Shown here: positions 37,490 through 46,417 of the stretch, piece after piece
Numbering within the stretch: position 1 is the stretch's first letter
Layout of the letters: each line of letters opens with the position of its first letter
Assembly (NCBI RefSeq): GCF_003977685.1
Contig: NZ_RYZH01000001.1
Coordinates: 124,001 to 188,000 of the forward strand
DNA from: Tautonia sociabilis
GTDB taxonomy: Bacteria; Planctomycetota; Planctomycetia; Isosphaerales; Isosphaeraceae
DNA length: 64,000 bases
Direction: 5' to 3'
Notes under the pieces: model-generated
What the model saw: only the letters and a program-made list of their open reading frames with translations
Databases searched by the model: none
What the model was told of the DNA's origin: nothing
Position numbers and translations under genes: made by a program

Positions 37490-38773
37490 ATGAACCCTCC
37501 CGACCGAGGAGAGCCGGTGTCCCTGTCCCCCAGGCTTCCTCAGGAGCGCGGGCGGGGTCCGGGCTTCCGGATCGGGCGGCGGGCGGCGGTCATCGCCGCG
37601 ATCGTCCTGGCGATCGGGGCTGGGCTGGCGCTGCTCTGGCCTCGTCCCGACCCCGAGGCGGTCTGGATCGAGGCGCAGAGCCACCTCCAGGCCGGCCGGA
37701 TCGACGAGGCCGAGCGGGCCTCCGAGCGGCTCTCCCGGCTCCGGGAGCCGACCGAGCGGGACTGGATGCTCCGCGCCCAGGTCGCCATCGCCCGGAATCG
37801 GACGGACGAGGCGATCGCGATCCTCCGGCGATTCCCCAAGCAGGGGGAGCTTACCCCCCGGGCCTTGCTGCTGGTCGGACAGCTCGAGCTGAGAAGGGAT
37901 CGGCTGCGGTCCGCCGAGCGGGCCTTCTCGGAGGCCCTCGAGCTCGATCCGAACCTGTCCCAGGCGCGTCGGGAGCTGATCTACATCTACGGGTATCGAT
38001 CTCAGACCGTGGCGATGGGGGAGCAGTTCCGGGGCCTGGCGGAGTCGGGCCTGCTGACCGCGGACGATACGTTCCTCTGGTCGCTCAGCCGAGGGGTGCA
38101 GTGGACCCCGGAGGAGATCGTCGATCGGCTGTCGACGGCCGTCTCGGCCGAGCCGGAAGACTCGGCGTCGAGGATCGCGCTGGCTGATGCCCTGCTGGAG
38201 CTCAATCGCTTCGATGAGGCCGCCGCGATCCTGGAGCCGCTCGACCCGGCCGACGCCGACGCGAGGGCCGCCCTCGGCCGCCTGGCCCTGGAGCGGGGGG
38301 ACGTGGGCTTGCTGGCCGAGTTGCTCGCCGATGCCCCGGAGGATCATGCCGGCCTCGCCCTGCTGCGGGGGAAGCTGGCCCTCCGCCGCCGAGACCCCGA
38401 AGCAGCGGTCTCGGCCTATCGCCGGGCGCTTGAGCTGAGGCCGAACGACCGGGACGCCCTCTCGGGCTTATCCCAGGCGCTGAACCAGGCGGGCCACCGG
38501 GAGGAGGCCGCCGAGGCGGTCGCCCGCCTGACCCGGATCAACGACCTGAACGACCTGCTCCACCAGCTTGCCCGGGTGGACGCGGACCGATCGCCCGACC
38601 GCTATGTCGAGATCGGTTCGGCATGCGAGGCGATCGGGCTCGAAGCCCAGGCCCGGGCCTGGTATCAGGTCGCCCTGGCGGGGGATCCCTTCCACCGAGA
38701 GGCCCAGGCGGCGCTGGGCCGGATGGGGAGGCTCGGCGAGGAGGAGGCCGCCTCGGACTCGGGGGCCGAGTAA
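37490..38773 (+). CDS. Membrane-anchored TPR protein
   Basis: A 427-residue protein with one membrane helix near the N-terminus (AAVIAAIVLAIGAGLALLW, about residues 31-49) and tetratricopeptide-type repeats through the rest: EAQSHLQAGRIDEAERAS, ERAFSEALELDPNLSQA, AVSAYRRALELRPNDRDAL and others. TPR arrays act as protein docking surfaces. It follows the anchored hypothetical gene by 118 bases. Function unknown. Confidence 0.85.
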   Translation: MNPPDRGEPVSLSPRLPQERGRGPGFRIGRRAAVIAAIVLAIGAGLALLWPRPDPEAVWIEAQSHLQAGRIDEAERASERLSRLREPTERDWMLRAQVAIARNRTDEAIAILRRFPKQGELTPRALLLVGQLELRRDRLRSAERAFSEALELDPNLSQARRELIYIYGYRSQTVAMGEQFRGLAESGLLTADDTFLWSLSRGVQWTPEEIVDRLSTAVSAEPEDSASRIALADALLELNRFDEAAAILEPLDPADADARAALGRLALERGDVGLLAELLADAPEDHAGLALLRGKLALRRRDPEAAVSAYRRALELRPNDRDALSGLSQALNQAGHREEAAEAVARLTRINDLNDLLHQLARVDADRSPDRYVEIGSACEAIGLEAQARAWYQVALAGDPFHREAQAALGRMGRLGEEEAASDSGAE

Positions 38774-38792
38774 ACCGTCGACGCGAGACGAC

Positions 38793-38811
38793 ACCCGAGG
38801 CCGCCTTGGGT
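38793..38811. terminator. Weak hairpin between convergent genes
   Basis: ACCCGAGG and CCTTGGGT (one G-T pair) around CCG, 19 bases past the TPR gene stop and followed by TTCGGGG. A weak terminator candidate. Confidence 0.25.
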
Positions 38812-38834
38812 TCGGGGGGATGATCGGGGATCGA

Positions 38835-39605
38835 TCAGAAGCCGGTGTTGGTTGGGGCCAGGCCGGCGGCGGCCCCGGCGGTGCCGCCGGGAATGCCGGG
38901 GCCGTTGCCGCTGGAGGAAGAGAGGCCGGAATCACCCCCGGCCCCGGCCGCTCCTCCGGGGCTGGCGCCGGGGGAGGAGCCGGCCTCCTCGCGCCAGCCT
39001 TCGCCGAAGGGGCGGGCATCCTCGTGGTCGATCAGCCAGCGGCCCTCGGGGTCGAAGACCCGCTTGTTCAGGAACTCCCCGAAGGGGTCGTAGGCGGTTT
39101 CGTCGTAGGTGGAGAAGGGGTAGCCGCTGGTGTATTGGAAGAAGGCGAGGAAGCGGTGGTCGAGGCCGAGGCCGAAGGGGGGCTTGGTGTCGTGGCCGAC
39201 GACGCCGAAGATCTTCTTGTGCACGGGGGCGGTATGGAAGGCGACCATCATGAAGGCGGTCGCGATCGTGGCCGCGCCGAGGCCGAAGAGGATGCGACCG
39301 GCGTGGTAGACCGGGAGCGGGAAGCGGATCATCGTCGGCCCGAGCGAGTCGGTGGTCACTCGCAGCAGGACGAGCGAGACTAGGAACAGGAGCATCAGGC
39401 TGACGAGATCGGCATAGCCATAGGACCAGGAGCCGGCGTTCTGGGTGATGAGCCCGGCGAGCGTTTCGTAGAAGTTGAACGCGATGACGCTGGCGAACAG
39501 GACGTTGAAGAAGATGAGCGCCGCCCCCCAGAGCCCCTCGCTCATGATGGCGTAGGTGAGGCCCAGGATGATGACGACCAGGCCGAGGTTGACGGCGATG
39601 TCCAT
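38835..39605 (-). CDS. CvpA-like membrane protein
   Basis: A 256-residue protein with four membrane helices in the first 130 residues (LGLVVIILGLTYAIMSEG, LIFFNVLFASVIAFNFYE, LVSLMLLFLVSLVLLRVT, LFGLGAATIATAFMMVAF), the pattern of the CvpA family. The C-terminal 60 residues are a Gly/Ala/Ser/Pro tail of low complexity. It is last in the minus-strand hisF - pilT - PilB-like - CvpA-like group. CvpA proteins have been tied to colicin V export and envelope stress; the role here is unknown. Confidence 0.75.
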   Translation of the reverse strand: MDIAVNLGLVVIILGLTYAIMSEGLWGAALIFFNVLFASVIAFNFYETLAGLITQNAGSWSYGYADLVSLMLLFLVSLVLLRVTTDSLGPTMIRFPLPVYHAGRILFGLGAATIATAFMMVAFHTAPVHKKIFGVVGHDTKPPFGLGLDHRFLAFFQYTSGYPFSTYDETAYDPFGEFLNKRVFDPEGRWLIDHEDARPFGEGWREEAGSSPGASPGGAAGAGGDSGLSSSSGNGPGIPGGTAGAAAGLAPTNTGF

Positions 39606-39717
39606 GAGGAAGGCTCCCTGGCGGCCGATCGCTGCGGCCCGATCGGGACGGGTCTGGAGGTGGAGGAGGGGGTGATGACGGTGGCGGAGGTCCGGGACTC
39701 GGCGATCGGGGGCGCGG

Positions 39718-41457
39718 TCACTTGACGACGCGCATCAGCTCCTCGATCGAGGTCTTCCCCTGGATGACCTGGCGGAGGCCATCCTCGGTGAGGTAGATCA
39801 TGCCGTTCTTGCGCGCCTCGTCCTTGATCGCCTTGACCGAGGGGTTTTCTCGGATCAGCTCGCGCATGGCCTCGGTGATGACCAGCAACTCGAAGATGCC
39901 GGTGCGGCCCATATAGCCGGTGCCGCCGCAGGTGGGGCAGACCTGCTCGGGCTCCTTGGGGGGCCGGTAGAAGACGTCGACCTTCTCGGGAGGCAGGTTC
40001 GCCTTTTTGAGGAACTCGGCCTTGGGCTTGTAGGGCTCCTTGCAGGTCTCGCAGAGGAGGCGGACGAGCCGTTGCCCGAGGATGGCGGTGATCGAGTTGG
40101 AGATCATGAACGGCTCGACCCCCAGGTCGAGCAGTCGGAACAGGGCGGTGACCGTGTCGTTGGCGTGGACGGTGGAGAAGACCATGTGGCCGGTGGTGGC
40201 CGCCTGGCAGGCGATGGTGGCGGTCTCCTGGTCTCGGATCTCGCCGATCATGATCACGTCCGGGTCCTGCCGGAGGATCGAGCGGAGCTGCTGGGCGAAG
40301 GTTTGGCCGGCCTTGGTGTTGATCTCGATCTGGGTGACGTTGTCGATGTGATATTCGACCGGGTCCTCGACCGTGATGATGTTCTTCTGGAAGCGGTCGA
40401 TTTCGCGGAGGCAGGCGTAAAGGGTGGTGCTCTTGCCCGACCCGGTGGGGCCGCAGCAGAGGAACATCCCGTGCGGCTGGGTGACGATCTCTCGAATCTG
40501 GGCGACCATCTTCGGCCGCATGCCGACCTCTTCGAGCCGGGCGATCGTGGCGGCGTTGTCGAGGATCCGCATGACCAGCTTCTCGCCGGCCTTCGAGCCG
40601 GAGGTGGCCACGCGGAAGTCGATCTCGCGCCCCTCGAACTTGGCGGCGAAAGAGCCGTCCTGCGGCTTGCGCTTCTCGGCGATGTCCAAGGCGCAGAGCA
40701 CCTTGAAGATGTTCACCACCGCGTCGCCGGTCGGCCGGTCGAACGGCTCGGCGGCGTGCATGATGCCGTCGATCCGGTAGCGGACGGAGAGCTGGTCGGG
40801 GGAGGGCTCGAGGTGGATGTCGGTCGCCCGGCGGAGGATGGCGTCGTAGACGAGCTCCTTGGCGGCGATGAACTGGCCCGAACCCTCGGCCCGGGCGACG
40901 CGGTCGTCTTCCACCTTGCCGGAGGAGGTCTTCCCGATGAAGGTGATCGGCGGGCCGCCCTGGTAGTCGACCCCCTGCTCCACGTTGAAGATCCGGCGGC
41001 GGAAGAGCTGGTTGAGCAGCTCGCCGAAGTGGTAGGGGGTGAGGACCTTCTGGTCGTCGGGAACGGTCTGGTTGCGCGAGTAGACGTAGGTGAGTGTCGG
41101 GGCCAGGTAGGCGATCAACAGCAGCAGGAGGCCGATCGGGTAGACCGGCAGGATCCAGACCAGGAGGAACCCGAGCACGCCGGAGAAGAAGACCAGGGAG
41201 TTCCACATCTCGAACCGAAGGTTCTGCAGCTCCCTCATGTCGTCGTCGACCCAGTCGACGGTTTTGACCCAGGCGAGGTAGATCAAGACGACCGGGACGA
41301 ACTTGAAGAGGTTGATGTAGAGGCCGGGCCCGCGCAGGGCGTTGATGGCGCCGGACTGCGCGAAGAGCAGCGCCGGCAGTTCGGCGGCCTCGGCCCCGGC
41401 GGCGACGCCGAGGATGGCGAGGGCGAGCGTCGCCAGGACCAGGCGCGGGCGGATCAT
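39718..41457 (-). CDS. Membrane-anchored PilB/GspE-like secretion ATPase
   Basis: A 579-residue ATPase of the type II secretion / type IV pilus family. The ATPase half has Walker A GPTGSGKST (336-344), the Asp box ITVEDPVEYH, Walker B IMIGEIRDQETA, the His box TTGHMVFSTVHAND, and the zinc cysteines C469, C472, C507 and C510. Instead of the usual soluble N1 domain, the N-terminus has a signal-like helix (about 7-24) and two or three membrane helices (about 48-64 and 88-126). This would fix the ATPase to the membrane by itself. pilT lies upstream on the same strand; a CvpA-like gene follows. Confidence 0.92.
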   Translation of the reverse strand: MIRPRLVLATLALAILGVAAGAEAAELPALLFAQSGAINALRGPGLYINLFKFVPVVLIYLAWVKTVDWVDDDMRELQNLRFEMWNSLVFFSGVLGFLLVWILPVYPIGLLLLLIAYLAPTLTYVYSRNQTVPDDQKVLTPYHFGELLNQLFRRRIFNVEQGVDYQGGPPITFIGKTSSGKVEDDRVARAEGSGQFIAAKELVYDAILRRATDIHLEPSPDQLSVRYRIDGIMHAAEPFDRPTGDAVVNIFKVLCALDIAEKRKPQDGSFAAKFEGREIDFRVATSGSKAGEKLVMRILDNAATIARLEEVGMRPKMVAQIREIVTQPHGMFLCCGPTGSGKSTTLYACLREIDRFQKNIITVEDPVEYHIDNVTQIEINTKAGQTFAQQLRSILRQDPDVIMIGEIRDQETATIACQAATTGHMVFSTVHANDTVTALFRLLDLGVEPFMISNSITAILGQRLVRLLCETCKEPYKPKAEFLKKANLPPEKVDVFYRPPKEPEQVCPTCGGTGYMGRTGIFELLVITEAMRELIRENPSVKAIKDEARKNGMIYLTEDGLRQVIQGKTSIEELMRVVK

Positions 41458-41557
41458 CGTGGGGGGCTCCGGTGGGGGAGGGGGAGGCGGCGGTTGGGGG
41501 CATCCGGGACGGGTCGGGGCCGCTCCGCCGAGCGGGCCCCGACACCGGCTCCGGGGG

Positions 41558-42721
41558 TCAGAGGATACCGGGCTGGGCGATGGTAATCCCCTTGAGCGCC
41601 ATCTTCAACGCCTCGGGGCTGGGGGCGACTTCGAAGGCGGTCGAACGCTCGATCTTCTCGGCCTGGACGAGTTGCTTGAGGCTCTCAGTGAAGTCCTGCA
41701 TCCCGTCCTCCTTGCCGATTCGGATGGCGTCGCCGAGCTTGCCGTCCTCCTCGTTGAGGATCAGCTTGCGCACCGTGGGGTTGGTCCGCATGATCTCGCA
41801 GGTCGGGATGCGGGTCTGGCCGGTCTTCTCGGCCCAGTCCTTGGCGGTCGGCAGCAGCTTCTGGGCGATGATCGCCTTGAGGTTGAAGGCCAGCGACTGC
41901 CGCAGTGCCGAGTGCATGTCCCGGGGGAAGAGGTCGAGGATACGACCGATGGTCGACGGGGCGCTGGAGGCGTGGATCGTCCCGAAGACGAGGTGGCCGG
42001 TCTCGGCGGCGTGCATGGCGGCGTTGAACGTGTCGCGGTCGCGCATCTCGCCTACGAGGATGATGTCCGGGTCCTGCCGCACGGCGTGCTTCAGGGCGGT
42101 GTCCCAGTCGATGACGTCGATGCCGACCTCACGCTGGTGGATGATCGACTTCTCGTCGACGAAGGTGAACTCGATCGGGTCCTCGATGGTGACGATGTTG
42201 CAGCGCTCACGCTGGTTGACGTACTGGAGCATCGAGGCGATCGTCGTGCTCTTGCCCGAGCCGGTCACGCCAGCGAGGATGACGATCCCCTGGTCGTGGC
42301 TGGCGATCTCGGCGAGCACCGGGGGCAGGCCAAGGCCCTCGAAGTCGGGTACGGTGTTGTTCACGCGGCGGGCGACGAGGCTGAGCTTGCCGCGCTGGCG
42401 AAACAGGTTGACGCGGAAGCGGGTTTCACGACCGTCGGGGTCGACGACGACGTGGGCGAAGTCGACGCCCCCTTCGTCCTCGAGGATGGCCCGCTGGCGG
42501 GTGGTCAGCAGCGGGAACATGAGCCGTTCCATGTCGGCGGTCGTCAGCGGCGGCAGGGCCATCGACCGAATCACACCGGTGAGCCGCATGGCCGGCGGCA
42601 GGCCGACCTTCAGGTGCAGGTCGGAGCCCTTGTGCTTCATGACCATCCGAAACAGCTTGTTGGCTTCCGGCTCGCTGGGGGAGACGGGCTCGAGGGTCTG
42701 CGCTTCGATGCCGGTGGCCAT
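41558..42721 (-). CDS. pilT: PilT-type twitching/retraction ATPase
   Basis: A 387-residue hexameric ATPase that in known systems disassembles type IV pili. It has KHKGSDLHLKVGLPP at the N-terminal domain, Walker A GVTGSGKST, the Asp box VTIEDPIEF, Walker B IILVGEMRDRDT, and the His box TGHLVFGTIH. The AIRIGKEDGMQDF segment near the end is typical of PilT. ATG 42721 is preferred to an earlier in-frame start at 42763, which would overlap the end of hisF. It precedes the PilB-like gene by 100 bases; no pilin or PilC gene lies in the window. Confidence 0.93.
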   Translation of the reverse strand: MATGIEAQTLEPVSPSEPEANKLFRMVMKHKGSDLHLKVGLPPAMRLTGVIRSMALPPLTTADMERLMFPLLTTRQRAILEDEGGVDFAHVVVDPDGRETRFRVNLFRQRGKLSLVARRVNNTVPDFEGLGLPPVLAEIASHDQGIVILAGVTGSGKSTTIASMLQYVNQRERCNIVTIEDPIEFTFVDEKSIIHQREVGIDVIDWDTALKHAVRQDPDIILVGEMRDRDTFNAAMHAAETGHLVFGTIHASSAPSTIGRILDLFPRDMHSALRQSLAFNLKAIIAQKLLPTAKDWAEKTGQTRIPTCEIMRTNPTVRKLILNEEDGKLGDAIRIGKEDGMQDFTESLKQLVQAEKIERSTAFEVAPSPEALKMALKGITIAQPGIL

Positions 42722-42759
42722 GAGTGCGCTCCGAGAGTGGGTGACGGACGATCGGACGA

Positions 42760-43563
42760 TCAATTCGGAGGCCGGCGCTCCGACGAGGCGGCCGAGGGCT
42801 GGCGAACGGGCACCCCGTGACGGGCGAGGTAGTCCTTGGTCTGGGCGATGGTGTATTCCCGGTAGTGGAAGATGCTGGCGGCGAGGGCCGCGTCGGCCCC
42901 TCCCTCGACCAGGGCGGCCCGCAAGTGCTCCGGACTCCCGGCGCCGCCGGAGGCGACCACCGGGATCGTGACCGCGTCGCTGACGGCCCGGGTCATCGGC
43001 AAATCATACCCGTTCTTCGTGCCGTCGGCATCCATGCTGGTGAGGACGATCTCACCAGCCCCCAGGTGTTCGACCTCCCGGGCCCAGGCGACGGCCTCCA
43101 GCCCGGTCGGCACGCGCCCGCCGTTGATGTGGACCTCCCACACCTCCCGGCCGTCGCGGTCGACCCGCTTGGGGTCGATGTTCACCACGATGCACTGGCG
43201 GCCGAACCGCCGGGCGGCCCGCCGGACGAACTCCGGATCCCGGACGGCGGCCGAGTTGATCGACACCTTGTCGGCCCCAGCGTTGAGCAGGGCGCGGATG
43301 TCGTCGAGCGACTTGATGCCGCCGCCGACGGTCAGGGGCATGAAGCAGACCTCGGCCGTCCGGCGGACGACGTCGAGGAGGATGCCGCGCCCTTCGTGGC
43401 TGGCGGTGATGTCGAGGAAGACCAGTTCGTCGGCCCCCTCGGCGTCGTACCGGGAGGCGACCTCGACCGGATCGCCGGCGTCCCGGAGGTTGAGGAAGTT
43501 GGTCCCCTTGACGACCCGGCCCGCGTCCACGTCAAGGCAGGGGATGATCCGCTTGGCGAGCAT
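42760..43563 (-). CDS. hisF: Imidazole glycerol phosphate synthase cyclase subunit
   Basis: Forms IGP and AICAR from PRFAR and ammonia in histidine synthesis. The 267-residue barrel has the catalytic aspartates in [15 protein letters not shown] and [12 protein letters not shown], and phosphate-binding LTVGGGI and VVASGGAG. It is separated from other histidine genes. It lies 38 bases before pilT on the same strand, so they may be co-transcribed. Confidence 0.97.
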   Translation of the reverse strand: MLAKRIIPCLDVDAGRVVKGTNFLNLRDAGDPVEVASRYDAEGADELVFLDITASHEGRGILLDVVRRTAEVCFMPLTVGGGIKSLDDIRALLNAGADKVSINSAAVRDPEFVRRAARRFGRQCIVVNIDPKRVDRDGREVWEVHINGGRVPTGLEAVAWAREVEHLGAGEIVLTSMDADGTKNGYDLPMTRAVSDAVTIPVVASGGAGSPEHLRAALVEGGADAALAASIFHYREYTIAQTKDYLARHGVPVRQPSAASSERRPPN

Positions 43564-43653
43564 TGGCCGTCAGCCCGGACGGACAGCGATACAGCCCGGA
43601 GCCCGCTGCGATCCGCGATCGGGATCGGGATCGGCCAGCCTCCGACGCCTGAA

Positions 43654-43659
43654 ATTGTA
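43654..43659 (-). promoter_or_regulatory. Probable hisF -10 box
   Basis: TACAAT on the minus strand, about 90 bases before the hisF ATG, in a 200-base gap. No clear -35 box. Confidence 0.35.
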
Positions 43660-43763
43660 CCCCCAGAGGGAGCGCAATCCTAGGGGCAGCGGGGATGGCC
43701 CATCGGGACGGGTTGCTTCCGCCGGGCTGTTTCGGGAGGCCCCGAGCGGCGGCCGTGTCCGGC

Positions 43764-44111
43764 TCAAGAGAGCGGCCGACGTGCCTCGTGCTCCAGGCCG
43801 TGGTGCCGTCGGCCGGTTCCTCGGAGATCTCCGACGACGTAGAACTCGACCGCGTGCCGAGTGCCGCCGTCCGCCTCGCACGCGGCGATGTCGGAGCCTC
43901 GGATCATGGCGGTGGTGCCGTCTCCGAGGACGAGCGTGTACTTCTGCTCCGGGTCGAGGTGCACGGTTGCCTCGGCCAGGAAGTACCCATGCCATTCCTT
44001 GCGGCGGCCCGACTTCTCCCGGCTGCCGATGTATCCCTCGAACCCTTCGAGGATCGGCTGGTTGTCGAGCAGGAGCTTCGCGTCCCGGAAATGGTCCATG
44101 TGCCGCTGCAT
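43764..44111 (-). CDS. Hypothetical protein, 115 residues
   Basis: A small soluble protein with no signal or membrane helix. It has beta-rich segments ([28 protein letters not shown]) ending in [21 protein letters not shown] do not recognise a family. GGAGGAGGA lies about eight bases before the ATG, and a good promoter precedes it (44229-44257), so it appears to be expressed on its own. Confidence 0.7.
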   Translation of the reverse strand: MQRHMDHFRDAKLLLDNQPILEGFEGYIGSREKSGRRKEWHGYFLAEATVHLDPEQKYTLVLGDGTTAMIRGSDIAACEADGGTRHAVEFYVVGDLRGTGRRHHGLEHEARRPLS

Positions 44112-44201
44112 AACGGATCCTCCTCCTCCGGCCTCCCCGGCGGTGCCGGGGAGAGGGGGGCTCCGATCGATTGGTCACACGAGGTGATGACCCAAGGGCG
44201 A

Positions 44202-44221
44202 GGTGTCAAGCGGGGGACACC
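44202..44221. promoter_or_regulatory. Inverted repeat at the transcription start of the 115-residue gene
   Basis: GGTGTC (44202-44207) and GACACC (44216-44221) with 8 bases between. It lies at and just after the predicted start point (near 44222) of the minus-strand promoter, so it could be an operator or a 5' hairpin. Confidence 0.4.
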
Positions 44222-44228
44222 AAACGCG

Positions 44229-44257
44229 AATCTAACACCCCTGAGGCAGGAGGCCAA
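44229..44257 (-). promoter_or_regulatory. Promoter of the 115-residue hypothetical gene
   Basis: On the minus strand TTGGCC (44252-44257), 17 bases, TAGATT (44229-44234). The leader to the ATG at 44111 is about 110 bases and carries the inverted repeat 44202-44221. Confidence 0.45.
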
Positions 44258-44258
44258 C

Positions 44259-44276
44259 AAGAATCTGTGGATTCTT
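44259..44276 (-). terminator. AT-rich hairpin after the DinG-type helicase gene
   Basis: Arms AAGAATC and GATTCTT around a 4-base loop, 45 bases past the helicase stop. The tail after it on the minus strand is GTTGG, so termination would be weak. Confidence 0.35.
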
Positions 44277-44320
44277 TCCAGAAATCGATCCCGCTGATCC
44301 GATGCCGACCGCTGCCGGCC

Positions 44321-46312
44321 TCAGCGGGCCGGGCCGTCGAACCTCGCCGAGTCGATCGACCGGGGGCAGTCCGGCAACGCGTCGAGGAAGGTTCTCCCGT
44401 AGGGTTTGGTCAGGACCCTCGGGTCGAGGATCACCACGATGCCCCGGTCCTCCCGGGACCGGATCAGCCGACCGAAGCCCTGCTTGAGCTTCAGGACCGC
44501 CTCGGGCACCTGGTGCTCGACGAACGGGTTGCCTCCCCGGCGTCGGATCGCCTCCAGGCGGGCTTCCAGCAGGGGGCGGTCGGGGACGCTGAAGGGAAGC
44601 TTGGTGATGATGACGTTCGAGAGCGCCTCTCCCGGCACGTCGACCCCTTGCCAGAAGCTATCCAGCCCGAACAGCACGCTGCCCGGCCGCGACCGGAACG
44701 ACTCCACCATCTTCGACCGGGGCAGTCCGTCGCTCTGCGAGACGAGCGGGATCCCCCGGTCCACGAACCAGGGGAGCAGCAGCCGGGAGGCCGCCTCCAG
44801 GAACCGGTAGGAGGTGAACAGCACGAAGGCCCGCCCCCCGGTCAGCTCGACGTAATGGGGGATGGCCTTCAGGCAGGCCCGCTCGAAGCCGTCGGCGTCT
44901 TCCGACGGGTCGGGCATGCCCCGGGCGATGTGCAATCGGGCTTGCTCCCGGTAGGCGAACGGGCTCCCCAACTGGAGCGACTGGCCCCCCGAGAGCCCCA
45001 GCCGGCCCCGGACGAACCGGGTGTCCGGCGGCGACCCGGAGCAGAGCGTCGCCGAGGCGAGGATGCAGGTCGGCCCCTCCTGCCAGAGCAGGCGGTTGAG
45101 CACCGGGCCGACCTCGATCGGAGCCGCCGCGAGCACCGTCCGGCGCCTCGAGGGGCTCCCTTCGAGGTCGACCCAGTAAACGCCATCCGGCTCCGACTGC
45201 TGGAGCCAGCGGTCGATCATCTCCGCCGTCAGGTCGCAGCGGTCGCCAGCGGCGGTGAGCTCGAGCCGCTGGCCTTCGTCTTCGATCTCCTTCGCCCCTT
45301 CGAGGATGCTCGACCCGAGCCGCCGGAGGGCCTCCGGCAGCTCGGTTTGCAGGCCGATCGGACTTCGCAGGCGGCCGTTCGGCCGGCCGTCGGACTCCCG
45401 CCACCGGGCGATCTCCCCGAAGAAGGCCGAGGCGGCAATCCGGGCCGGTCGGGTCGCGTCAATCGCCTCGTCAAGGTCGAAATGGGCGAGCAGTCCCTTG
45501 CGCGAGCGCTCGTTGTAGAGCCGGGTCAGCAGGTAGTCGACTTGTCCCGAGGTGATCCGAAGCCCGAGGTGGTCGCCGGCGACCGCCTCCAACGTGTGCG
45601 CCTCGTCGAAGACGACAACGTCGTAATCCGGCAGCAGGCCGAACCCCTCGGCCCGAAGGGCGAGGTCGCTGAAGAAGAGGGCGTGGTTGACGACCAGGAT
45701 GTTGGCCGTCCGCATCCGGCGCCGGGCCTTGAAGTAGAAGCAGTCGTTGAACCGGGGGCAGCGCTTCCCCAGGCAGTTGCCGTTCTCGCTGGCGACGGCG
45801 TCCCAGACGGCGGCGGCGGGGCGGAAGTCGAGGTCGGAGCGGCTGCCGTCGTCGGTCTCCTTCGCCCAGGAGCGGAGGGCGTGGTAGTGGTCGAACTCGT
45901 CCGGGTGCTGGAAGGTCGCAAGGGCGCGAGCGCCGGCCGATTCGAGCCGACGCAGGCTGATGTAGTTCGATCGGCCCTTGACCAGCGAGGCCGTGAACTC
46001 GCAAGGCATCACGGCGCGGAGGAAGGGGAGATCCTTGTGCAGCAATTGCTCCTGAAGGCTGATCGTATGCGTGGAGACAACGACTTTCTTCCCTGCTTCC
46101 GAGGCCGCGAGGATGCTCGGCACAAGGTAGGCGAAGCTCTTGCCGACGCCGGTCCCCGCCTCAACGACGAGGTGACTTCCCTCGACGATGGCCCTCGCCA
46201 CGGCCCGGGCCATCTCCAGTTGCTCGGCTCGAGGCTCGTAGCGGGGCAGTCGCCGGCTGACGGCGCCGCCGGGGCCGAGGATCGGGCTCGGGTCGAAGTC
46301 GAGTTCGGTCAT
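44321..46312 (-). CDS. DinG-type (XPD-like) DNA helicase
   Basis: A 663-residue superfamily 2 helicase of the DinG/XPD group. It has Walker A EAGTGVGKSF (51-60), the DEAH box VVVFDEAHTLE (about 232-242), and the late motif VLKLKQGFGRLIRS. The iron-sulfur domain is incomplete: C180, C185 and C191 are present, but the first cysteine, usually in KGRSNYxC, is S119. Relatives with a full cluster need it for unwinding, so this protein may hold a modified cluster or none. ATG 46312 begins the family-like N-terminus. Confidence 0.9.
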   Translation of the reverse strand: MTELDFDPSPILGPGGAVSRRLPRYEPRAEQLEMARAVARAIVEGSHLVVEAGTGVGKSFAYLVPSILAASEAGKKVVVSTHTISLQEQLLHKDLPFLRAVMPCEFTASLVKGRSNYISLRRLESAGARALATFQHPDEFDHYHALRSWAKETDDGSRSDLDFRPAAAVWDAVASENGNCLGKRCPRFNDCFYFKARRRMRTANILVVNHALFFSDLALRAEGFGLLPDYDVVVFDEAHTLEAVAGDHLGLRITSGQVDYLLTRLYNERSRKGLLAHFDLDEAIDATRPARIAASAFFGEIARWRESDGRPNGRLRSPIGLQTELPEALRRLGSSILEGAKEIEDEGQRLELTAAGDRCDLTAEMIDRWLQQSEPDGVYWVDLEGSPSRRRTVLAAAPIEVGPVLNRLLWQEGPTCILASATLCSGSPPDTRFVRGRLGLSGGQSLQLGSPFAYREQARLHIARGMPDPSEDADGFERACLKAIPHYVELTGGRAFVLFTSYRFLEAASRLLLPWFVDRGIPLVSQSDGLPRSKMVESFRSRPGSVLFGLDSFWQGVDVPGEALSNVIITKLPFSVPDRPLLEARLEAIRRRGGNPFVEHQVPEAVLKLKQGFGRLIRSREDRGIVVILDPRVLTKPYGRTFLDALPDCPRSIDSARFDGPAR

Positions 46313-46417
46313 GCCCGGCCTCCCGACCGGCTGGCAGCCATTACGGATGGGTCGGGTCTCGGCGAGGGGGAATCGGAGCGGCGGCCGGGAGTCACCTGGC
46401 GGTGCTCCGGCGACGGC

